From NCBI GenBank assembly GCA_028696715.1, contig JAQVGO010000001.1, forward strand, positions 1 to 64,000: a stretch of DNA of 64,000 nt. The letters run 5' to 3'. This DNA is from Bacteroidales bacterium. Its GTDB lineage: Bacteria > Bacteroidota > Bacteroidia > Bacteroidales > F082. The notes under the pieces are model-generated. The model ran no database searches, was not told where the DNA came from, and saw only the letters and a list, made by a program, of their open reading frames with translations. The translations under genes were made by a program, and so were the position numbers. Positions 23,394 through 30,803 of the stretch are shown here, piece after piece; the first letter of the stretch is position 1; every line of letters begins with the position of its first letter.

Positions 23394-25049
23394 TCAATTT
23401 CCAAAAAGCTCTTTTGCAGCCTTGAGTGCTGCTGCAGTTACGTTGTCGCTACTAAGCATTTTGGCCACTTCCATATAACGCTCATCTGTTGATAGCATTT
23501 TTATCACAGATTGTGCTCTTTCGGTTTCCTCCTTTTTAAATACATGGAAATGATGATCAGCCTTAGCTGCAATTTGCGGCAAATGAGTAATACTGATCAA
23601 TTGAATCTCTTGCGACATCTGATTCAACACCTTAGCCAATTTTGCAGCCACCTCGCCTGAAACTCCTGTATCAATCTCATCAAAGATCAGGGTTGGTATC
23701 ATCCCGGTGTGCGAGAGTTTATATTTGAGGGCAAGCATCAGGCGCGACAACTCGCCTCCCGAAGCAATCTTAGCCATTTCCGCTACCTCAATACCTTTGC
23801 TGGCCGTAAACAAAAAGCTCACAACAGTTTGTCCATCCGGATGCAATTCCGCTGTTTTTTTGCATTGCAAATGAAATGCGGCATGAGGCATTCCAAGTTC
23901 CTGCAATACTTTGGTAACCTCCTGCCCAAAAGGTTTTGCTGCGGCTACTCTGTTTGTATGCAATTCTTCGGCAATCTCGAACAGTTCAGCTTCTAATTTT
24001 TTGTATTCCAGTCTTTTGTCTTCCAGCTTCTCTTTATCAAAGTCCATTTGATTCAGTTCAGCTTCCAGTGAAGCCTGAATCTGAAGCAAGGAAGGATAAT
24101 CCCTGACATGATGTTTGTGCATCAGGTGATTAATCAAATCGAGCCGTTCCTGACAATCGACCAATTCCTGTGGATCGAAAAAACTTTGATCTTCCAGTCT
24201 GGCCAATTCAAAACTGATATCCTTAAGTTCGATTTGAATACTTGACACACGGTTAATCAAATCATTAGCTTCTGGGAGAAAATTTGATAAGCGATTCAGC
24301 AGTTGACCAATTTGATTAATCTGCTGCAGAACAGGTTCCTCTGAGTTTTGTAAAATTTGATTTGCCGAAAAAAGTGAAGCCTTAATCTCTTCGCTATGTG
24401 AAAGTATGTGAAGCTTTTGTTCCAATTCCTGAAACTCATCCGGTTTCAGTGCAGCCTTTTCAAATTCATCAAGTTGGAAACGAATGAAATCCACTTCATT
24501 ATCATATCGAACCTGATTAGTCTGGAGTTGATCTATTTCCTTTCGCAGATGCAAAAAATATTGAAACTTTGAACGATAGGCAGAAAGTAATTTCTGATCC
24601 TTCAACAAGGCATCCAATACCCCAAGTTGATAGGCCTGATCAGTCAGAAGCAGCGAATCATGTTGAGCGTGAATATCAATCAACTGAGCACCAATCTGTT
24701 TAAGCTGTTGCAGGTTTACGGGTGTATCATTTACAAAAGCCCTTGATTTTCCATTCGGACTGATTTCGCGACGAAGGATGCACTCCCTGTCATAATCCAG
24801 TGTATGCATCTCAAACAGTGGTTTCAAGCGGTCATCAGCAAGGCTAAAACCAGCTTCCACAACACATTTTTTATTCGTATCAGCCAAAACAGACACCTCA
24901 GCCCGCTTGCCCACGACCAAACCCAAAGCCCCAAGTAAAATAGATTTTCCGGCTCCTGTTTCACCGGTAATAACAGTAAAACCATGCTTAAAATCGATCT
25001 CCAGCTTCTCGATCAGAGCATAATTTGATACCAAGAGTTTCTGCAACAT
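23394..25049 (-). CDS. recN: DNA repair protein RecN
   Basis: A 551-residue SMC-like ATPase of double-strand-break repair. Walker A is GETGAGKSILLGALGLVVG (residues 29-47), the signature and Walker B are SGGELSRLMLALKYKL and LIFDEIDTGVSG near residues 430-470. The middle part is a long coiled coil (about 160-370) rich in Leu, Gln and Glu. Length and domain order are normal. It is the last gene of the conserved run bamD-rpoZ-coaBC-porD-recN, 51 bases from porD. Confidence 0.96.
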   Translation of the reverse strand: MLQKLLVSNYALIEKLEIDFKHGFTVITGETGAGKSILLGALGLVVGKRAEVSVLADTNKKCVVEAGFSLADDRLKPLFEMHTLDYDRECILRREISPNGKSRAFVNDTPVNLQQLKQIGAQLIDIHAQHDSLLLTDQAYQLGVLDALLKDQKLLSAYRSKFQYFLHLRKEIDQLQTNQVRYDNEVDFIRFQLDEFEKAALKPDEFQELEQKLHILSHSEEIKASLFSANQILQNSEEPVLQQINQIGQLLNRLSNFLPEANDLINRVSSIQIELKDISFELARLEDQSFFDPQELVDCQERLDLINHLMHKHHVRDYPSLLQIQASLEAELNQMDFDKEKLEDKRLEYKKLEAELFEIAEELHTNRVAAAKPFGQEVTKVLQELGMPHAAFHLQCKKTAELHPDGQTVVSFLFTASKGIEVAEMAKIASGGELSRLMLALKYKLSHTGMIPTLIFDEIDTGVSGEVAAKLAKVLNQMSQEIQLISITHLPQIAAKADHHFHVFKKEETERAQSVIKMLSTDERYMEVAKMLSSDNVTAAALKAAKELFGN

Positions 25050-25100
25050 AATCGCTTTGGGTTTGTCGCAAAATTAAAGAAACCTGTGGATTAGAAAACT

Positions 25101-26033
25101 TTATTTAGGAGCAAGAATTTTTTCGTATTTGGAGGCGTTGGCCGGATCGATCTCGCGCATGATATTGACGGCTTTTGTCTTTTCCTGCGGACTTCCCTGC
25201 GAAAACACATTGATAATCTCGTCTCTTTTGGCATCTAAAAACAGTTGCAACATCAATAGGTTGGGTCTGTCGCGCCAGGTCTGCTCCAGAAGTTTCAGTG
25301 TTTCGCCAATTTTCACCCTGCCCTCATCCGGCTTTTCCGACATAATATCGAGGCCCAGGCGATGATACTCATACAAAAACTGGCGCAGCGGGCGATAAGC
25401 CGGATTGGTCATATTCTCGACCAGCCAGTATCTGTTTCTGTTGCCGTCAAATGCCTTCCAGCCACGTTCAGAAGCATTTTGAGCCGCATTTACAATAGAC
25501 TCTGCAACCCTGAAGAATGGATCACCACCATACAAAGAAAAGCTGTCGAAATCCAGACCTAAAAAATAATAAAGATAAAAGGCTATGGTAGAAGTAAGGC
25601 TTGAGGAATAGCTGTTTTCGATGTAATCAAGTGGTTGCGATTCGATATACCGAAACTGAAAGCTTTCGTCAACATAATTAAAGAGTACGCTGTTGTAGGA
25701 TGATTTAAAAACAGGCCGACGCAAGACAAGATTGATTGACCCTTTAAACTCATCTGAGGAGACCCGTTCCTTTACAGTAATTAGTATCGAACACTCGATT
25801 CGTTCCTGATTTTTTAAATTGACATTCGTCCATTTACGGTTGTTGATGAAATCGTAAAGTGCCTGTTGCAAGGATTCAAAAACGCGCCGGTCAGTTCCTT
25901 CAATTGTTGGTGCTGTAACCCGAATATCAGCCAGAAATTCCTGGGATTTCGAATCGGGAAGACCAACTAATAGCACAAACAAAAATATCAGTAGTGATTT
26001 AGTTCTGAAAATACTTGATAATGTATTAAGCAT
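25101..26033 (-). CDS. porD: DUF4835 / PorD-like type IX secretion protein
   Basis: A 310-residue exported protein of the DUF4835 family, named PorD for its link to the type IX secretion system. After a signal peptide (IFLFVLLVGLPDSKS) come the family motifs VTAPTIEGTDRRVFESLQQA (around residues 38-57), FINNRKWTNVNLKNQERIEC and the tail ending near VNIMREIDPANASKYEKIL. The ATG at 26033 is used; the extra eight residues before the hydrophobic core are reasonable. It follows coaBC after seven bases. Its presence fits the three T9SS cargo genes in this window. Confidence 0.85.
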   Translation of the reverse strand: MLNTLSSIFRTKSLLIFLFVLLVGLPDSKSQEFLADIRVTAPTIEGTDRRVFESLQQALYDFINNRKWTNVNLKNQERIECSILITVKERVSSDEFKGSINLVLRRPVFKSSYNSVLFNYVDESFQFRYIESQPLDYIENSYSSSLTSTIAFYLYYFLGLDFDSFSLYGGDPFFRVAESIVNAAQNASERGWKAFDGNRNRYWLVENMTNPAYRPLRQFLYEYHRLGLDIMSEKPDEGRVKIGETLKLLEQTWRDRPNLLMLQLFLDAKRDEIINVFSQGSPQEKTKAVNIMREIDPANASKYEKILAPK

Positions 26034-26040
26034 TCGCCTG

Positions 26041-27243
26041 TTATTTGCCAGTTAATTCGTGAATGTATTGGATCAGGTTTTGGGCTAATTCCCGTTTGGA
26101 TTGTAACGCAAAATCACGCTGCCTGCCATCTTTTGTCAGGCACACAACCTTGTTTGTATCCGTTCCAAATCCTGCGCCTGCATCAGCCAATGAGTTAAGA
26201 ACGATCATATCAGCCTTTTTCGTATTCAGCTTTTGTTTGGCGTTTTCAAGTTCATCATTTGTTTCGAGGGCAAAACCCACCAGATATTGATTTTCCTTTT
26301 TTATCTCACCCAGTTTTTGGAGGATATCAGGATTTTTAAGCAGTTTAAGCTCAATATTTTCTGTTGACTTCTTAATTTTCTTTTCTTCGGTCCTTTCCGG
26401 ACGATAATCAGCCACAGCTGCACTCATCACCAGTATATCTGCTTCGGCTGCGAAAGCCAGACAAGCATCATACATCTCAAGGGCAGTTGTAACCGGAAAA
26501 ACTTCAATTAATGGGTGGTCCACACCTAAGTTTGTCGGGCCCAAAACCAGTTTCACTTTGGCACCTGCATTGGCAAAGGCCAGTGCCAGCTCTGTACCCA
26601 TTTTACCGGTGCTGTGGTTGCCAATAAATCGCACCGGATCAATGGCTTCGTATGTTGGTCCGGCACTAATCAAAACCTTTTTTCCTTCAAAAAGCAGCCT
26701 TGACTTAAAGTGTTTTCTGATCTCGAGCAAAATATCCTCTGGCTCCATCATTCTACCTTCGCCGCACAGACCGCTGGCCAGTTCTCCGGAAGTAGGAGCA
26801 AGCAGGTGATGACCTCGCTGTTTCAACTTTTGAATATTTTGCCCTGTGCTTTGATGTTGATACATATCCACATCCATTGCCGGCGCAAAAAATACTGGAC
26901 ATCGCGCTGACAAATAAACGGTTAACAAATAATTATCAGCAATCCCGTGAGCCATTTTGGCCAGCGTATTGGCACTGGCTGGTGCAATTAAAAAAAGGTC
27001 GGCCCAAAGGCCCAGTTCAATATGACTATTCCAGCTTCCGGTGTTTGCATCAAAGGCTTCGGATAAAACAGGATTTTTGGCCAGCGTAGCCAAAGTTAAA
27101 GGACTAACAAAATCACGGGCAGAATCAGTCATAACAATTTTAACCTCAGCATTTTCCTTAACAAGCATACGCACAAGCAAAGGAATTTTATAAGCTGCAA
27201 TACTACCTGTGATTCCGATCAGGATTTTTTTTCCTTTTAGCAT
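26041..27243 (-). CDS. coaBC: bifunctional phosphopantothenoylcysteine decarboxylase / synthase
   Basis: A 400-residue enzyme that makes 4'-phosphopantetheine from phosphopantothenate and cysteine in coenzyme A synthesis. The CoaC flavoprotein part (1-185) has GITGSIAAYKIPLLVRMLVK, NSHIELG with the active His, and the PASANTLAKMAHGIADN motif. The CoaB part (about 190-400) opens with ISAGPTYEAIDPVRFIGNHS, holding the CTP-binding segments, and has VMSAAVADYRP and KKADMIVLN with the active Lys. The ATG at 27243 is preferred over a GTG two codons up. It lies 11 bases after rpoZ. Confidence 0.96.
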   Translation of the reverse strand: MLKGKKILIGITGSIAAYKIPLLVRMLVKENAEVKIVMTDSARDFVSPLTLATLAKNPVLSEAFDANTGSWNSHIELGLWADLFLIAPASANTLAKMAHGIADNYLLTVYLSARCPVFFAPAMDVDMYQHQSTGQNIQKLKQRGHHLLAPTSGELASGLCGEGRMMEPEDILLEIRKHFKSRLLFEGKKVLISAGPTYEAIDPVRFIGNHSTGKMGTELALAFANAGAKVKLVLGPTNLGVDHPLIEVFPVTTALEMYDACLAFAAEADILVMSAAVADYRPERTEEKKIKKSTENIELKLLKNPDILQKLGEIKKENQYLVGFALETNDELENAKQKLNTKKADMIVLNSLADAGAGFGTDTNKVVCLTKDGRQRDFALQSKRELAQNLIQYIHELTGK

Positions 27244-27254
27244 CAGCACCGATT

Positions 27255-27587
27255 TTAAAAATCGCTGTTTTCTTTATGTGGGTTACGGAAATAGATTTCG
27301 TTGTTCAAAAATTCCTGAATGGCAATGAGGGTTGGTTTCGGCAGTCGTTCGTAGAATTTTGCGATTTCGATTTGCTCACGATTCTCAAATACCTCCTCAA
27401 GATTGTCAGATGAAGACGCAAATTCAGCAATTTTTTTATTCAACTCTTCCTTCATTTCTATAGAGATTTGATTGGCTCTTTTCGAAAGGATAGCAGTAGT
27501 TTCATAGATATTACCGGTGCCTTCATAAAAAAGGTCCTTCTGACGCGTAACTGCGGTAGTGTCTGTTTTGATTCTCTTAAAGTCCAT
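27255..27587 (-). CDS. rpoZ: DNA-directed RNA polymerase omega subunit (Bacteroidota type)
   Basis: A 110-residue omega-like protein. The start MDFKRIKTDTTAVTRQKDLF and GNIYETTAILSKRANQISIE (about residues 25-44) match the omega-family fold in which SKRANQI corresponds to the conserved helix of RpoZ. The C-terminal part is Bacteroidota-specific. It lies between bamD and coaBC, as in many genomes of this phylum. Confidence 0.88.
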   Translation of the reverse strand: MDFKRIKTDTTAVTRQKDLFYEGTGNIYETTAILSKRANQISIEMKEELNKKIAEFASSSDNLEEVFENREQIEIAKFYERLPKPTLIAIQEFLNNEIYFRNPHKENSDF

Positions 27588-27595
27588 ATTTAAAT

Positions 27596-28396
27596 TTATT
27601 GATAGGATTCTAAACGTTGTCGTGCATTTGATTCAACATCTTTTAATTCAGATAAATAATTGCTCTCCGGGTAAAGGAAAAGCAGGTTGTTGTATGCTTC
27701 CACAGCTAATTCGTAGCGCTCGCGCTTTTTCTCCGGAATGCTGTTCTCGGCAAATTCGTAATAAGCAAGTGCCATATAATGCAAAACCTCCTCACGACGT
27801 TCGGTGTCGGGATAGTTTTTCAATAGATTTTCGAATGAGGTGATGGCAGCCATATAATCACGCATACGGTAATACATCAGGCAGATATTGAAATCTTTAA
27901 GCTCAAGCTTTGCACGAAGATTATCAACAAGTTCATTGGCTTCTGCTACTCTTTCGCTTGTGGGATAGGTGTCAATAAACAACTGTAACTCGCTGATTGC
28001 CATGTAAGTATTACTTTGATCCAGGCTATATTTTGGCGAATCAAGGTAATAGCAATAAGCACTCATATACAGGCATTCTTCTGCTCTGGGATATTGCGGA
28101 TACGACTGTACATAACGTTTAAAATAATAACTCGCTACGGTATAGTCCTTCAGGTGATAATAACAATAGGCCGTATAATAGCTGATGTCCTCTCCTTTTG
28201 CGGTTCCCCGATAGGCAGCCTGCAACAAATCAAACAACTCCAGTGCCCGGTTGTAATCTTTTCGTTCAAAATAATCTACAGCAGCCTCAAACTTAGTTTC
28301 GTTATCGGTACTTTTAAGCAATTTATTATAATTGCTACATGAGCTGAGCACAATACTCATCAACACAAAACCAACAAAAAGCTTTTTTCTAATCAT
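27596..28396 (-). CDS. bamD: outer membrane assembly lipoprotein BamD
   Basis: A 266-residue outer membrane lipoprotein that helps fold beta-barrel proteins in the BAM complex. The signal peptide ends LSSC (MIRKKLFVGFVLMSIVLSSC) with Cys20 lipidated. Five TPR-like repeats follow, for example AVDYFERKDYNRALELFDLL, VASYYFKRYVQSYPQYPRAE and ITSFENLLKNYPDTERREEV. I use the ATG at 28396: longer starts would include the promoter. First gene of the unit bamD-rpoZ-coaBC-porD-recN. The -7 element ends four bases before the ATG, so the message may be leaderless. Confidence 0.93.
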   Translation of the reverse strand: MIRKKLFVGFVLMSIVLSSCSNYNKLLKSTDNETKFEAAVDYFERKDYNRALELFDLLQAAYRGTAKGEDISYYTAYCYYHLKDYTVASYYFKRYVQSYPQYPRAEECLYMSAYCYYLDSPKYSLDQSNTYMAISELQLFIDTYPTSERVAEANELVDNLRAKLELKDFNICLMYYRMRDYMAAITSFENLLKNYPDTERREEVLHYMALAYYEFAENSIPEKKRERYELAVEAYNNLLFLYPESNYLSELKDVESNARQRLESYQ

Positions 28397-28400
28397 GGCG

Positions 28401-28408
28401 CAAAAGTA
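28401..28408 (-). promoter_or_regulatory. -7 element TACTTTTG at the bamD start
   Basis: TACTTTTG on the minus strand, ending four bases before the bamD ATG. The usual distance from this element to the transcription start puts the first base at or within a base or two of the A of the ATG. Confidence 0.55.
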
Positions 28409-28578
28409 CATAAATTTCAATTGTAAAAATCATTTGCCTACTCAATTGATTATCATTAAAGGATTTAAAGCATTACCCCATTTACCTGTAAAATCAAAAA
28501 AAAACTCAACAAAAATCAGAACTCCTTAACGCAAATTATTATCACATATTGCAGGCGATGAACCTCATTGATTTTTTG

Positions 28579-28586
28579 TAATTTCG
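28579..28586 (+). promoter_or_regulatory. candidate -7 element (TAATTTCG variant) before the oxoamine synthase gene
   Basis: TAATTTCG, one base off TAnnTTTG, 25 bases before the GTG start. Confidence 0.4.
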
Positions 28587-28611
28587 CAGCTAATTTTAAA
28601 ACTTAAATGCA

Positions 28612-29859
28612 GTGGATCTATTTGATAAATGTACGGTAAACCTCGGGCCGCTAGGGAAATATGCCGACCAGGCCGAAGGTTATTTCATGTTTCCAAAACT
28701 CGAAGGCGAAATCAGCAACCGCATGATCTTTCACGGCAAAGAAAGACTGATCTGGAGCTTAAACAACTATCTCGGCCTTGCCAATCACCCTGAGGTGAGA
28801 AAAGCAGATGCCGAAGGAGCTGCGCAATTTGGAATGGCTTATCCTATGGGGGCTCGTATGATGTCGGGACAAACCAAATTTCACGAACAGCTCGAAAATG
28901 AACTTGCTGCCTACGTAAAACGCGAGCATGCTTACCTGCTAAATTATGGCTATCAGGGGATGTTGTCAATTATTAACTCAATTGTTGATCGCAAAGACGT
29001 TATCGTTTACGACAGCGAAGCACATGCCTGTATCATTGATGGGATGCGTTTGCATTTTGGAAAGCGTTTTGTGTATCCACACAATAATATTGAAAACCTC
29101 GAAACTCAGCTCAAACGTGCTACACGACTTACAGAACAAACCGGAGGCGGAATATTAGTTATTACAGAAGGGGTATATGGCATGTCGGGCGACTTGGGAA
29201 AACTTGATCAAATAGTTGCCCTTAAATCAAAATACAATTTCAGGTTGCTGGTAGATGATGCACACGGTTTTGGAACGATGGGACCTACCGGTGCCGGAAC
29301 AGACGAGCATTTTGGTGTACAGAAAGAGGTGGATCTTTATTTTGGCACTTTTGCCAAATCAATGGCCGGAATTGGTGGTTTTGTGGCTGGTGATTACAAA
29401 GTGATTAAGTACCTGATGTATAATATGCGCTCGCAGATTTTTGCCAAATCATTGCCTATGCCTATGGTTTTGGGAGCCCTAAAACGTCTGGAACTGATCC
29501 GTACGCAACCCGAACACCGCGAGAACCTTTGGAAGATCGTTCATGCACTTCAGAACGGACTTAAAGAGGCTGGTCTGGATATCGGAAACACCCAATCACC
29601 GGTAACTCCTGTAATGCTCAATGGTGGTGTGGGCGAAGCAACCCAGATTACGTATGATCTGCGCGAAAACTACAATATTTTCTGTTCTATAGTTAGTTAT
29701 CCCGTTGTTCCCAAGGGAGTTATACTACTCAGATTAATTCCCACCGCAGTACATACACTCGAAGATGTTTCGTACACCATCAATGCATTTAAAGAAGTAA
29801 AGCATAAACTTGAGCAAAAGGCCTATTCAACTGAAATGGCTGATATCGAAAACGTTTAA
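28612..29859 (+). CDS. alpha-oxoamine synthase family PLP enzyme (serine palmitoyltransferase / cysteate acyltransferase type)
   Basis: A 415-residue fold-type I PLP enzyme that condenses an amino acid with an acyl-CoA or acyl-ACP. Marks: WSLNNYLGLANHPEVRKA (residues 48-65), MGARMMSGQT, the cofactor-stacking His138 in YDSEAHACIIDGMR, VITEGVYGMSGDLG (183-196), DDAHGFGTMGPTG with Asp215 and His218, and the PLP lysine Lys249 in GTFAKSMAG. The family contains serine palmitoyltransferase, the cysteate acyltransferase of sulfonolipid synthesis, and glycine or aminolevulinate synthases. The Bacteroidota context favours sphingolipid or sulfonolipid head-group synthesis, but the choice is inferred. 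Start is GTG at 28612. A hairpin terminator follows. Confidence 0.85.
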   Translation: MDLFDKCTVNLGPLGKYADQAEGYFMFPKLEGEISNRMIFHGKERLIWSLNNYLGLANHPEVRKADAEGAAQFGMAYPMGARMMSGQTKFHEQLENELAAYVKREHAYLLNYGYQGMLSIINSIVDRKDVIVYDSEAHACIIDGMRLHFGKRFVYPHNNIENLETQLKRATRLTEQTGGGILVITEGVYGMSGDLGKLDQIVALKSKYNFRLLVDDAHGFGTMGPTGAGTDEHFGVQKEVDLYFGTFAKSMAGIGGFVAGDYKVIKYLMYNMRSQIFAKSLPMPMVLGALKRLELIRTQPEHRENLWKIVHALQNGLKEAGLDIGNTQSPVTPVMLNGGVGEATQITYDLRENYNIFCSIVSYPVVPKGVILLRLIPTAVHTLEDVSYTINAFKEVKHKLEQKAYSTEMADIENV

Positions 29860-29863
29860 TTTA

Positions 29864-29893
29864 GGGGGAATCCATTGTGATTCCCCTGTTTTT
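29864..29893 (+). terminator. hairpin terminator after the oxoamine synthase gene
   Basis: Stem GGGGAATC (29865-29872) / GATTCCCC (29879-29886), six-base loop, then TGTTTTT. It lies eight bases before the ATG of the next gene. Confidence 0.78.
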
Positions 29894-29901
29894 ATACCTA
29901 A

Positions 29902-30729
29902 ATGAACAGCCAACTCAGCCGAAAGAATTTTTGGATTATCGCAGTAAACTCACTTGCTGCATTTGTGCTCTCGTATTTGTTTATTTTTTATTTAAATCAG
30001 TTGTCGTATGTGCTTACTGCCGGCATGTACGATTATGAAATCTCAATCAATTATAATAGCTATTTCTTTCACATTGAGCCATATGAATGGACGCACGATG
30101 CTGTAGTTACGATTTTTAGCTCCGGATATCTTCTTACATTAATTTTTGGAGCACTCTCTTTGCTTGGCTTCTATCAGATTGTTGCAGACGCAATACCTTT
30201 TAAGGTGTTTTTCTTTTGGTTGAGCTTTCATGCTACCACTTATTTTTTTGGTGGACTGATGCTTGGAAATCTGCTTACTGATGGCATTGGGCATGTTTTT
30301 AACTGGATGTATCTGGCTGATACAGTAAAAATGATCATTTCATTGATCGGCTTTTTCGGACTTCTGATCATGGCCATTTTTTCTGCCCGCCTCGTGGCAT
30401 TGTCGTCCAATGCCTATTTCGACAAGTACAACGAACGTATCGCTCCGTTTTTCGTCACTGCACAGGTTTTTGTGCCTTACCTCATCGGATCGGCTTTAAT
30501 TTATGTTTATTTTATACCTGATGCACTTTTTCACGAACAGTTTGGATGGATTATCATGGGTGTTATGTTGCTAATATTTTACTCGCGAAGCCGCTATAAT
30601 GACGATTTGTTGTTCGAAGAAGACGATAACCGAAGCATCCGGCCGATGCGTGTTCTGATTATTTTTACCCTGCTTTTTTATGTGTTTTCCAGGGTGATTA
30701 TGCACAACAGAATTTATTTCACCTGGTAA
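29902..30729 (+). CDS. hypothetical polytopic membrane protein, 275 residues
   Basis: I do not recognise the family. About seven hydrophobic helices are visible (e.g. NFWIIAVNSLAAFVLSYLF, GYLLTLIFGALSLLGFYQI, FGWIIMGVMLLIFYSR). Between helices three and four there is FWLSFHATTYFFGGLMLGNL with His, Tyr and Phe at the membrane face, and then the run TDGIGHVFNWMYL. The layout faintly resembles an M50-like intramembrane protease, but no HExxH is present, so a protease is not supported. It sits directly after a lipid-synthesis enzyme, but a terminator lies between them. Confidence 0.65.
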   Translation: MNSQLSRKNFWIIAVNSLAAFVLSYLFIFYLNQLSYVLTAGMYDYEISINYNSYFFHIEPYEWTHDAVVTIFSSGYLLTLIFGALSLLGFYQIVADAIPFKVFFFWLSFHATTYFFGGLMLGNLLTDGIGHVFNWMYLADTVKMIISLIGFFGLLIMAIFSARLVALSSNAYFDKYNERIAPFFVTAQVFVPYLIGSALIYVYFIPDALFHEQFGWIIMGVMLLIFYSRSRYNDDLLFEEDDNRSIRPMRVLIIFTLLFYVFSRVIMHNRIYFTW

Positions 30730-30734
30730 AAATT

Positions 30735-30764
30735 AAAAAAGACCTGAAACAAAATTCAGGTCTC
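30735..30764. terminator. bidirectional terminator between convergent genes
   Basis: Stem GACCTGAA (30741-30748) / TTCAGGTC (30755-30762), loop ACAAAA. An A run (30735-30740) gives a T run on the minus strand, so it best serves the carboxypeptidase gene, and it can also serve the plus-strand membrane protein. Confidence 0.75.
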
Positions 30765-30803
30765 TGGCTTTTAGTGTTATCACGCTAGAATACAATCAAA
30801 TTT

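Noticed and set aside
29902..30729. Intramembrane (M50-like) protease
   Set aside because: No HExxH or NPDG motif; only a loose similarity in helix layout.
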